Notes: generated from the sequence alone by a model not told the origin. A stretch of 6,781 nt of DNA from Bacillota bacterium (GCA_009780625.1 WQZR01000052.1:1-6781); one strand, 5' to 3'. Shown: positions 1-4,682, counted from the first letter of the stretch. A program made the numbers and translations.

Positions 1-701
1 TGTCCTCTTGCAATTGTTGTTTGGTGAAGTGTTCTTCCTGCGTCGTCTCTAAATACCAAGGCTGTTGGTGCGTTTATTGTCCAACTTGCTTTAATTGTCA
101 TGCCTGAACTAAAGTGCATTGCTTCAACTTGCTTAGATGTTCTAAGTCCAGACCATAAATCTGATTTCCATCCTGCAAACGTATGTCCTGGATACACAGG
201 TTCTGCAATCTTTGCAACGTTATATGTTGTGTCAATTGACTGTCCTCTTGAAATTGTTCTTGCTGATGTTGGTGCTCCAAACCCGTCTTCAAACCTAATT
301 GTTGTTGGGTTCAAAACTCCCCATGTTGCAATTATGGTTGTATCCGTGTTCCACACCCTATTATTTATTTCCCAGGTTGTCACAGGAAACGGTGCAATGC
401 TTGGAACTCTCCAGCCATTGAAAAAGTGTCCTGCTTGCACTGCATCTATTACATTCAATTCTGCAGATTGGTTTATGCTTGTTCCGGCATCCAAAACAAT
501 CTGTCTGATTGTTCCACCAATCCCGTTCTCAACTGTCAACGTCACTGTTGCTGCACTGGCTTGGGTGGACATGATGTTTTGGTGACTCATTTCAGTTTTA
601 AAAGTTAGTGCAAGAAAAGACACAAAAAAAATTGGAAGACCCACGAGCAAAAATGTAGCAACAATCAAACGTCTAAGATTTCTTCTCAAAAACATTTTCA
701 T
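1..701 (-). CDS. Exported/anchored InlB-type repeat protein, N-terminal part (runs off left edge)
   Basis: This open frame begins at ATG 701 and is still open at base 1, giving 233 residues without the C-terminus. The start follows AGGAGGG (719-713) with an 11-nt spacer; a second ATG at 695 would be too far away. Residues 1-11 are basic (four Arg, one Lys) and 12-33 form a hydrophobic segment, so it is a signal peptide or N-terminal anchor. An ASA-A site at 48-51 could be cut by signal peptidase. The rest is repeats of about 80 residues: units at about 52-127 and 133-207, and a third from about 214. Each has a beta-strand opening, GHFFNGW (91-97) or GHTFAGW (172-178), and a closing ATW/ASW (125-127, 205-207). 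This pattern fits InlB B-repeats (Listeria-Bacteroides repeat), common in Firmicute surface proteins. The ligand is unknown. Wall-anchor motifs, if any, lie outside the window. It is transcribed apart from rplT, behind that operon's terminator. Confidence 0.8.
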   Translation of the reverse strand, partial: MKMFLRRNLRRLIVATFLLVGLPIFFVSFLALTFKTEMSHQNIMSTQASAATVTLTVENGIGGTIRQIVLDAGTSINQSAELNVIDAVQAGHFFNGWRVPSIAPFPVTTWEINNRVWNTDTTIIATWGVLNPTTIRFEDGFGAPTSARTISRGQSIDTTYNVAKIAEPVYPGHTFAGWKSDLWSGLRTSKQVEAMHFSSGMTIKASWTINAPTALVFRDDAGRTLHQTTIARG

Positions 702-756
702 ATTCTTCGGAGCCCTCCTCTCTAGAAGCAAGACGACCATTTCTTTCTTTGATTAA

Positions 757-784
757 AGTTTAATATGAGACCCAACATTTTCAA
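757..784 (-). promoter_or_regulatory. Candidate sigma-A promoter for the InlB-repeat gene
   Basis: On the minus strand, TTGAAA (784-779) is followed after 16 bp by TAAACT (762-757). This would start transcription near 750 and give a leader of about 50 nt. The -35 matches consensus at 5 of 6 positions and the -10 at 4 of 6. The upstream rplT terminator makes a separate promoter likely, but this exact site is only a best candidate. Confidence 0.35.
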
Positions 785-818
785 AATTAGAACCTTCGTT
801 TTTGAATGATATTTTATA

Positions 819-834
819 AAGTATATATATACTT
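819..834. repeat. Perfect 16-bp A/T palindrome (AAGTATATATATACTT)
   Basis: The palindrome lies in the 202-bp gap between the InlB-repeat gene and rplT, about 35 bp upstream of the candidate -35 box. It could be an operator or simply low-complexity A/T sequence. The rest of the gap (702-903) holds only the candidate promoter and the rplT terminator. Confidence 0.4.
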
Positions 835-866
835 CTTTTTTTGTGGTATAATTATTTTTTGGTATT

Positions 867-891
867 AAAAAAACGCCCTGGGCGTTTTTTT
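867..891 (-). terminator. Intrinsic terminator of the infC-rpmI-rplT operon
   Basis: An 11-bp stem (867-877 with 881-891) and a 3-nt loop form an AAAACGCC/GGCGTTTT hairpin with seven T's on the minus strand, 12 nt past the rplT stop codon. The hairpin is symmetric and would also work on the plus strand. Its G/C core is the same as that of the spoIIIAH terminator at 3530-3552. Confidence 0.9.
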
Positions 892-903
892 TGTTTGTTT
901 TGC

Positions 904-1248
904 TTATTTTGTTACTTGTTTTACAAGCATTGCAAAGTTTTCTGGTGCGTCATAAGCAATTTCCGCAAGAACTTTTCTGTCGATTGTTATGTTTGCTTTC
1001 TTAAGTGCATCCATAAATCTTGAATATGTTGTGTCGTTCATTCTGCAAGCAGCGTTAATTCTCGCAATCCAAAGACTTCTCATATCACGTTTTTTAAGTC
1101 TTCTTCCAATGTAAGCATACATTCCTGCTTTCATAACAGCTTGTCTAGCAATTCTAAAGCTAATAGAAGATTGCCCTCTGAAGCCTTTTGCTTGTTTTAA
1201 TATTGCTCTTTTTTTCTTAGCACCTGTAACGGCTCTTTTAACTCTCAC
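904..1248 (-). CDS. rplT: Large ribosomal subunit protein L20
   Basis: This 114-residue protein matches the usual L20 length (about 115-120). L20 binds 23S rRNA early in 50S assembly. The N-terminal 35 residues are a basic extension (RVKRAVTGAKKKR). They are followed by the family signature, with VMKAGMYAYIGRR at 38-50 and KKRDMRSLWIARINAA at 52-67, and a globular RNA-binding C-terminal half. The start is GTG at 1248, behind AGGAG (1262-1258) with a 9-nt spacer. Translation from there gives MRVKR, lacking the Ala/Pro that often follows Met in this family. It is the last gene of the operon, 21 nt after rpmI, and is followed by a strong terminator. In Bacillus and E. coli, L20 represses its own operon by binding the mRNA; here the leader ahead of infC is the likely target. 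Confidence 0.97.
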   Translation of the reverse strand: MRVKRAVTGAKKKRAILKQAKGFRGQSSISFRIARQAVMKAGMYAYIGRRLKKRDMRSLWIARINAACRMNDTTYSRFMDALKKANITIDRKVLAEIAYDAPENFAMLVKQVTK

Positions 1249-1269
1249 TTTATTTGTCTCCTATTAGTT

Positions 1270-1482
1270 TTATTTTTTTCTTATGTTGCCTTGAAGCAAA
1301 AGTCTCATGTTTTGCTCATCTGCTTTTGCAACGTATGCAGTTTGTCTTAGGTTTCTTTTTCTTTTTCTGTCTTTTTTGTTAAGAATGTGGTTTTTGTTTT
1401 GTTGGCCACGTTTAACTTTGCTTCCGCTACTTGTAAGTTTAAGACGCTTCTTTGCACCAGAGTGCGTTTTCATTTTTGGCAT
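1270..1482 (-). CDS. rpmI: Large ribosomal subunit protein L35
   Basis: This small, very basic protein has 70 residues; the family norm is about 64-66. It opens with the L35 signature MPKMKTHSGAKKRLKLTSSG (1-20). A Lys/Arg-rich middle follows (HILNKKDRKRKRNLRQ, 32-47), and the C-terminus ends in a short basic tail that accounts for the extra residues. L35 is a component of the 50S subunit. The start ATG lies 7 nt after AAGGAG (1495-1490), and the gene begins 15 nt after the infC stop, as expected of the conserved infC-rpmI-rplT operon. Nothing about the gene is unusual apart from the slightly long tail. Confidence 0.97.
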   Translation of the reverse strand: MPKMKTHSGAKKRLKLTSSGSKVKRGQQNKNHILNKKDRKRKRNLRQTAYVAKADEQNMRLLLQGNIRKK

Positions 1483-1497
1483 TTGTTTTCTCCTTAA

Positions 1498-2031
1498 TTA
1501 TTTTTTGCTTGGTGCTAAAATCATGATTACATGTTTTCCAAGTCTTTCTGCTGGTTTGTCAACTATTGCAACATCTTTAAGACCTTCATAAAATTCTGTA
1601 GTCTTTGCGATTGCTGCTTGAGGTGTTGCTTGCTCTCTTCCTTTCATTTTCAAAACGACTTTAACTTTGTCGCCGTCTTCAAGGAAACGTCTTGCATGCT
1701 TTGCTTTTGTTTCAACGTCGTTCTTTTGAATAACCATTGAAAGCTGAACCTCTTTAAGCTGACCTGTTTTTGCTTGTTTTGCTTGTTCTTTAAGTTTCTT
1801 TTGTTGCTCGAATTTAAACTTACCGTAGTCCATAATCTTGCAAACTGGTGGAACAGCGTTTGGTGAAATTTTAACAAGGTCTAGCCCTGCATCTTCTGCC
1901 ATTCTCATGGCTTTGGCTGTTGGAACAATTCCGACTTGATTTCCCTCTTCGTCGATTAATCTGATTTCAATATCTCGGATTTGCTCGTTTTTTTGGGTCG
2001 TGTCTTTGTTGTTTTTACCTTTGTTTAGTAT
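1498..2031 (-). CDS. infC: Translation initiation factor IF-3, probable ATA start
   Basis: IF-3 binds the 30S subunit, prevents premature 50S joining and checks the start codon-initiator tRNA pairing. From ATA at 2031 the protein has 177 residues, normal for IF-3. The N-terminal domain includes IRLIDEEGNQVG and AEDAGLDLVKISPNAVPPVC, then the signature IMDYGKFKFEQQKK; a Lys/Glu/Gln-rich linker helix follows. The C-terminal domain has KEVQLS, KAKHARRFLEDGDKVKVVLKMKGRE and a HVIMILAPSKK end. The first ATG in frame (1908) would remove about 41 residues and the first strand of the N-terminal domain. The frame is open upstream to 2061 with no ATG, GTG or TTG in between. AAGGAGGT (2043-2036) sits directly before the ATA. 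Rare start codons (AUU in E. coli and Geobacillus) are known for infC and let IF-3 repress its own translation. AUA specifically is inferred. Confidence 0.93.
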   Translation of the reverse strand: MLNKGKNNKDTTQKNEQIRDIEIRLIDEEGNQVGIVPTAKAMRMAEDAGLDLVKISPNAVPPVCKIMDYGKFKFEQQKKLKEQAKQAKTGQLKEVQLSMVIQKNDVETKAKHARRFLEDGDKVKVVLKMKGREQATPQAAIAKTTEFYEGLKDVAIVDKPAERLGKHVIMILAPSKK

Positions 2032-2035
2032 AACT

Positions 2036-2043
2036 ACCTCCTT
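2036..2043 (-). promoter_or_regulatory. infC Shine-Dalgarno that fixes the ATA start
   Basis: AAGGAGGT is a perfect anti-16S match. Its AGGAGG core (2042-2037) leaves 5 nt before ATA 2031-2029. No other near-start codon lies at a workable distance: GTT at 2034 is too close and ATT at 2046 lies upstream of the site. The site follows directly after the leader terminator T-run, so termination removes it from the transcript. Confidence 0.8.
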
Positions 2044-2047
2044 AATT

Positions 2048-2073
2048 AAAAAATGAGTTCTTTACAAACTCAT
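2048..2073 (-). terminator. Leader (attenuator) terminator ahead of infC
   Basis: ATGAGTT (2073-2067), a 7-nt loop, AACTCAT (2059-2053) and a run of six T's (2053-2048) form an intrinsic terminator hairpin only 5 nt upstream of the infC Shine-Dalgarno. A terminator placed between a strong promoter and its gene implies attenuation. The A/T-rich 7-bp stem is weak, which suits conditional use. Confidence 0.75.
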
Positions 2074-2175
2074 CTCCCAAAAAACATATATTTTTACACC
2101 GTGTGTTTAGATATAAGTTATTGACCGCGCCTAACTCGTGTTGGCTGGTGAGAAATGAATTCTGCTTTAGTTTTT

Positions 2176-2204
2176 ATTATATATCAATCTAAGGTTTATG
2201 TCAA
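2176..2204 (-). promoter_or_regulatory. Consensus sigma-A promoter of the infC-rpmI-rplT operon
   Basis: TTGACA (2204-2199), a 17-bp spacer and TATAAT (2181-2176) match the housekeeping consensus perfectly. Transcription should begin near 2169. The -35 box begins only 9 bp after the stop codon of the upstream gene, with no terminator between, so some read-through from that gene is possible. A perfect promoter followed by a conditional terminator is typical of ribosomal-protein operons. Confidence 0.92.
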
Positions 2205-2213
2205 CGGTTTTAA

Positions 2214-2642
2214 TTACTCTTTTCTTGCCTGCTCGGTCAGAAACGAAATAAATTCCAAGAAGGTGTCCGATTCCACTATGTTTTCGAAATTAGAATTGAT
2301 TACATTGGCCAACTCTTGCCAACGTTTCTTCACATGTAGCAGTTTGAAATTGAAGAATGATTCCAAAACAATTTTGTCTTCATTTTCTGAGTGTTTTGAA
2401 AACTCTTTATAAAAACATTCTTCGTCTAAATCCCTATCGAACAGAACGACTGCCAGAATTAGAGAGCTCTTTGAATCATCATCGCAATCTAAATCTTTAA
2501 AAGCATCGCAGAAAAAATCAAGCTTAAGTATTGAAAATTCTCTATAAAGTTCTTCAATATTTCTCATATTTCTATCTTGTGCTGTGAAATATTGAAAATG
2601 CAATGAGTTCTCTGTCAACAAATGGTAATAAAATAACAACAT
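2214..2642 (-). CDS. Small acidic protein, possibly YtxC-like (tentative)
   Basis: The frame encodes up to 142 residues, strongly acidic in the middle (a DLDCDDD run at about 50-56) and apparently all-helical, with no signal peptide or membrane segment. The C-terminal third, LESFFNFKL (93-101) through TFLEFISFLTEQ (127-138), resembles what I recall of the end of the PF08812 sporulation protein YtxC: an LEGF..FRL motif, a helix, then EY.EFI.LL. YtxC is near 280 residues, so this would be a shortened form. ytxC lies near thrS/infC in Bacillus, which fits the position here. The resemblance is from memory and is not proven. The start is uncertain: ATG 2642 lacks a Shine-Dalgarno, and ATG 2567 (MRNIEELYREF, 117 residues) looks more domain-like but also has only a weak one. 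The gene follows nusB by 39 bp. Confidence 0.65.
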   Translation of the reverse strand: MLLFYYHLLTENSLHFQYFTAQDRNMRNIEELYREFSILKLDFFCDAFKDLDCDDDSKSSLILAVVLFDRDLDEECFYKEFSKHSENEDKIVLESFFNFKLLHVKKRWQELANVINSNFENIVESDTFLEFISFLTEQARKE

Positions 2643-2650
2643 ATAGTTGC

Positions 2651-2683
2651 TATTTTAGACATAATACTCTATATCTTGTGTTT
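2651..2683 (-). repeat. 33-bp intergenic element, copy A (nusB to YtxC-like gene)
   Basis: This block is 27/33 identical to 4650-4682, with no gaps. It begins within the nusB stop codon and fills most of the 39-bp gap to the next start. On the minus strand it reads AAACACAA, a variable A/T centre, then GTATTATGTC and AAATA. Its TATTAT aligns with TACTAT in copy B. It overlaps the promoter candidate at 2661-2690, so it may be a promoter or operator shared by two transcription units. Confidence 0.6.
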
Positions 2684-2690
2684 ATGCCAA
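2661..2690 (-). promoter_or_regulatory. Candidate promoter for the YtxC-like gene
   Basis: TTGGCA (2690-2685) overlaps the last codons of nusB; after 18 bp comes TATTAT (2666-2661). Each box has 5 of 6 consensus bases. Initiation near 2654 would leave only about 12 nt before ATG 2642 or about 87 nt before ATG 2567. It could allow this gene to be expressed apart from nusB. Confidence 0.45.
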
Positions 2691-3113
2691 CACATCTTTC
2701 AATATACCATTTACAAAACTTCCAGATGTTGAAAGCGAATAAGTCTTTACAAGCTCCAAAGCTTCATTAATTGCAACTTCTTTTGGAGTGATGTCATTCT
2801 TAACTTCATATATTGCAATAAACATGCAAGCCAAATCAACGTCAAGAATTTGATTATAAGAAAAATCCTTAACCGCCCCCTTCACCGATTCAGTCAAATT
2901 TGGCATATCTTTTTTTATGCCGTTAAAAATCGTTTCAATAAATTCAATATCTTTTTTCTTAAGGTTTTCTTTGGTTGAAATAACAACCCCATCTCTCTCG
3001 AGATTTAAAACCAGATTAGGCTCAGCCTCAGAATTTACAACAAGAGAATAAACATTTTGAAGCAGAACCTCTCTTGCCATTCGAATTCCGAATTTCTTAG
3101 TGTCTTTTTCCAT
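2682..3113 (-). CDS. nusB: Transcription antitermination factor NusB
   Basis: NusB, with NusE (S10), binds boxA RNA and supports antitermination during rRNA transcription. The protein has 143 residues, normal for the family, and is all-helical. The N-terminal RMAREVLLQNVYSL (11-24) matches the family's R.AR..ALQ.LY helix. The C-terminal hallmark is TPKEVAINEALELVKTYS (109-126) followed by SFVNGILKDVLA (132-143). The middle has LDVDLACMFIAIYEV (90-104), where the family has an ID..ILR.A.YE pattern. The start ATG is 6 nt after the TAG of the Asp23-family gene and the Shine-Dalgarno is weak (ATAGG), so translation is probably coupled to that gene. The pair YqhY-NusB is conserved in Bacillus and Clostridia. 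There, xseA usually lies nearby downstream; it is absent here. Confidence 0.95.
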   Translation of the reverse strand: MEKDTKKFGIRMAREVLLQNVYSLVVNSEAEPNLVLNLERDGVVISTKENLKKKDIEFIETIFNGIKKDMPNLTESVKGAVKDFSYNQILDVDLACMFIAIYEVKNDITPKEVAINEALELVKTYSLSTSGSFVNGILKDVLA

Positions 3114-3119
3114 TATAAC

Positions 3120-3473
3120 CTATTTCAATTCAACGCTGCAAACGTTGATGTTTATGCTTAATACTTTATTGTCAATCAAACTTGCAACACCGTTTCTTAT
3201 GTTTTCCTGAACTTTATATGAAACGCTTGGAACTGATACATCAGAATAAACAATTATGTTAACAAAAATTTCAATGCCGTTTGGTAGATAGTTCACCTTA
3301 ACGCCATCATATTGGCTTGTTTTAGATTTATTTCTTAGTTTAACAGAAAAAGCCTCACCCATTCCGGCAACACCTGAAATTTCTTTTGTTGCCAGGTGAA
3401 TTACAGAAAGAAGAATGGTTTTATCAACCGCAACTTTTCCCTTTTCATTACTATATCCGATATCTTGTTTCAT
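3120..3473 (-). CDS. Asp23/Gls24-family protein (YqhY-like)
   Basis: This 117-residue cytoplasmic protein has the Asp23 (DUF322) layout. A GKVAVDKTILLSVIHLATKEISGVAGM opening (12-38) corresponds to the family's G.I.I...VI..IA..A..EV.GV. A beta stretch follows (GIEIFVNIIVYSD, 66-78), then VPSVSYKVQENIRNGVASL (81-99) and a final strand ININVCSVEL (107-116). Bacillus YqhY of this family lies in the acetyl-CoA carboxylase/nusB region and is linked to control of fatty-acid synthesis; others bind the cell envelope through AmaP. The exact role here is unknown. The start lies after AGGAG (3489-3485) with an 11-nt spacer. The gene begins a new unit after the spoIIIAH terminator and is followed 6 nt later by nusB. 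It was chosen over an envelope Asp23 because of its nusB partner. Confidence 0.9.
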   Translation of the reverse strand: MKQDIGYSNEKGKVAVDKTILLSVIHLATKEISGVAGMGEAFSVKLRNKSKTSQYDGVKVNYLPNGIEIFVNIIVYSDVSVPSVSYKVQENIRNGVASLIDNKVLSININVCSVELK

Positions 3474-3507
3474 AATGGTCTTTTCTCCTATATGTTTATT
3501 TTTTATT

Positions 3508-3521
3508 TTAACATATGTTAA
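3508..3521. promoter_or_regulatory. Perfect 14-bp palindrome, possible operator of asp23-nusB
   Basis: TTAACATATGTTAA is a perfect inverted repeat in the 56 bp between the spoIIIAH terminator T-run and the Asp23-family start codon. A weak promoter may surround it (TTGATT on one side, A/T-rich TAAAAT on the other), but no pair of boxes has good spacing. Its symmetry and position suit a dimeric regulator; none is identified. Confidence 0.4.
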
Positions 3522-3529
3522 TCAAAAAT

Positions 3530-3552
3530 AAAAACGCCTTTTAGGCGTTTTT
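3530..3552 (-). terminator. Intrinsic terminator of the spoIIIA operon
   Basis: A 9-bp stem (3552-3544 with 3538-3530), AAAAACGCC/GGCGTTTTT with a 5-nt loop, is followed by a second T stretch (TTTTTATTTTT). The stem begins inside the spoIIIAH stop codon (3553-3551). It separates the sporulation operon from the housekeeping asp23-nusB genes. Confidence 0.92.
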
Positions 3553-4036
3553 AGTTAATTGGCATAATTCTTATATTGGCAACACTAAGCCCAGGGACCT
3601 GTGTTTGCATAACTGTGACGATTTGTGCAATCTCCGCAGAGGTTAGAATGTTTGAAGTTTGCAAAACCACCGTAAAACTTTCCCCATTTGATGTACTTAC
3701 GACCGCATCTGAGAATCCAATTGCTCTAATTAGCCCCTCTGCTGCGTTTTTGACATCCATTAGTCTAATTATATTGTTCTTTTCAGACAGCGCCAAGTCT
3801 CGCTGCACAGTTGTTACGTTTGGGTTATTTATAATCGCATCATAATATGCAATCTGCTGATTCCTCATATTCAGCCTGTCAGCTCTATATGTCACAAAAT
3901 AGTCAGCTGTTGTGATTTGCTGTCCAGCTCCCATGTCGACAACTCTATTATTTAACACCACATTTAAAATTCCAGTTGCAACAAGCAGAACCATCATTGC
4001 ACTCAAAACTATAACTTTATTTCTCTTAGAAAACAT
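3551..4036 (-). CDS. spoIIIAH: Stage III sporulation protein AH (SpoIIIAH), short form
   Basis: SpoIIIAH is the mother-cell protein that crosses the intermembrane space and binds forespore SpoIIQ, forming a ring related to YscJ/FliF. Here it has 161 residues against about 218 in B. subtilis. Residues 1-6 are basic and cytoplasmic, and 7-29 form one membrane helix. A shortened linker follows, then DYFVTYRADRLNMRNQQ (45-61), matching the family's F..YR..RE..R helix. The ring-building domain is about 95-160 (AAEGLIRAIGFSDAVVS, then EIAQIVTVMQTQVPGLSVANIRIMPIN). The missing length is mostly the linker. AGGAGG (4046-4041) sits only 4 nt before the ATG. The gene is 56 bp after spoIIIAG and ends the operon; its stop codon is part of the terminator stem. 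Confidence 0.93.
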   Translation of the reverse strand: MFSKRNKVIVLSAMMVLLVATGILNVVLNNRVVDMGAGQQITTADYFVTYRADRLNMRNQQIAYYDAIINNPNVTTVQRDLALSEKNNIIRLMDVKNAAEGLIRAIGFSDAVVSTSNGESFTVVLQTSNILTSAEIAQIVTVMQTQVPGLSVANIRIMPIN

Positions 4037-4092
4037 ATGCCCTCCTGATTTCTTAACTACCTTATTCGAATAAAAATATTTTTAGAACTAGT

Positions 4093-4629
4093 TTATCGAC
4101 CAACCACAACTTCAATTTTCGAAGAAGGAATCTTTAACGCAGCTTCGGTTGCACGAATGATGTCGAGCCTAACTCTGATATCACTTGCCCCACTTGCCAC
4201 AATAACAACACCTCTAATTTCCGGCGGATGTTCAGCCAAAATCAGCGGCCGGCTTTGACCACCTTGTGTGATGATGATTGGCGTCTTTGTAATCACACCA
4301 TTTCTTTCTTCAGTTGAATATGCAATATCAACTTTTCCAGGTCCCTCGAGTGTGACAATCACGCTAACACGCCCCGCTCCATTTATTTCACCAAGAACCT
4401 TAGAGAGTCTATTCTCCAAGTCTTGACCATATTGCAAATAACCAACAACTGGTTGCCCTGTGTTTTGTTGTTGACTGCTGTTCGAATTACTGCTATTCCT
4501 ATCTGGTGTCAATGTGCTATAGAAAATCAATCCAACAATAATTGCTGCAATAACAAGAACAATAATCTCAATATGTTTAATTGTTCTAAGTTTTTTTATA
4601 AAACCTATTTCTTTAAAAGAAAAGCCCAT
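4093..4629 (-). CDS. spoIIIAG: Stage III sporulation protein AG (SpoIIIAG)
   Basis: SpoIIIAG forms a large secretin-like ring in the intermembrane space of the SpoIIIA-SpoIIQ channel. The 178-residue protein has a basic cytoplasmic start (1-19), a membrane helix (about 20-40) and a Ser/Asn/Gln-rich linker (45-60). The ring-building domain is about 66-178: YGQDLENRLSKVLGEINGAGRVSVIVTLEG (67-96) and RGVVIVASGASDIRVRLDIIRATEAALKIPSSKIEVVVG (139-177). The stretch between (about 97-135) corresponds to the family insertion that makes the beta-triangle of the B. subtilis ring. The start ATG follows GAGGTGA (4639-4633). The gap from spoIIIAF is 52 bp, unusually wide for this tight operon, and holds a repeated element and a palindrome, so separate control of spoIIIAG-AH is possible. 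Confidence 0.96.
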   Translation of the reverse strand: MGFSFKEIGFIKKLRTIKHIEIIVLVIAAIIVGLIFYSTLTPDRNSSNSNSSQQQNTGQPVVGYLQYGQDLENRLSKVLGEINGAGRVSVIVTLEGPGKVDIAYSTEERNGVITKTPIIITQGGQSRPLILAEHPPEIRGVVIVASGASDIRVRLDIIRATEAALKIPSSKIEVVVGR

Positions 4630-4649
4630 AACTCACCTCATATAGTTCT

Positions 4650-4682
4650 TATTTCTGACATAGTACACAATATATTGTGTTT
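4650..4682 (-). repeat. 33-bp intergenic element, copy B (spoIIIAF to spoIIIAG)
   Basis: This is the second copy of the block at 2651-2683 (27/33 identical). It begins at the last base of the spoIIIAF TAA stop and lies 11 bp ahead of the spoIIIAG Shine-Dalgarno. Its TACTAT (4665-4660) aligns with the -10-like TATTAT of copy A, but no convincing -35 precedes it. A sporulation-sigma promoter for spoIIIAG-AH is possible but unproven. Confidence 0.6.
4665..4680. promoter_or_regulatory. Perfect 16-bp palindrome between spoIIIAF and spoIIIAG
   Basis: ACACAATATATTGTGT is a perfect inverted repeat inside copy B, just after the spoIIIAF stop. Copy A keeps ACACAA but not the symmetric half. In RNA it could form a 6-bp hairpin with a 4-nt loop and no T-run, so it is not a terminator. 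It may be a DNA operator or an mRNA-stability hairpin. Confidence 0.5.

Larger units (their letters stand above)
2032..2169 (-). promoter_or_regulatory. infC operon leader, probable L20-responsive attenuator
   Basis: About 137 nt of untranslated leader run from the predicted start (near 2169) to infC. Four segments stand out in mRNA order: GAGTTA (2137-2132), TAACTTAT (2120-2113), ATGAGTT (2073-2067) and AACTCAT (2059-2053). Segments 1-2 can form a 6-bp hairpin, and segments 3-4 the terminator. Segments 2-3 can instead pair over 7 bp (one G-U), then 3 more pairs after one mismatch, which would block the terminator. L20 leaders that mimic the 23S rRNA site and control infC-rpmI-rplT by attenuation are established for Bacillus. 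Assigning this leader to that class rests on position and pairing, not on an alignment. Confidence 0.7.

Noticed and set aside
100..585. Plus-strand open frame of 161 codons
   Set aside because: It is antisense to the InlB-repeat gene. It has no ribosome binding site, and its Cys/Val/Pro-rich translation resembles no family.
844..852. Plus-strand extended -10 box (TGGTATAAT)
   Set aside because: No -35 box lies at a proper distance, and transcription would hit the terminator hairpin within about 10 nt. Probably chance in A/T-rich DNA.
1498..1908. infC starting at ATG 1908
   Set aside because: It would remove conserved N-terminal IF-3 sequence, has no Shine-Dalgarno, and the frame stays open upstream to a perfect Shine-Dalgarno at 2043-2036.
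2084..2110. Possible third copy of the 33-bp element in the infC leader
   Set aside because: About 18 of 27 positions agree, mostly A/T and the GTGTTTA end, and it does not follow a stop codon. Not better than chance here.
4069..4082. AAAAATATTTTT inverted repeat between spoIIIAG and spoIIIAH as a terminator
   Set aside because: It has no G/C pairs and no loop of workable size. It is simple A/T sequence and the operon continues.
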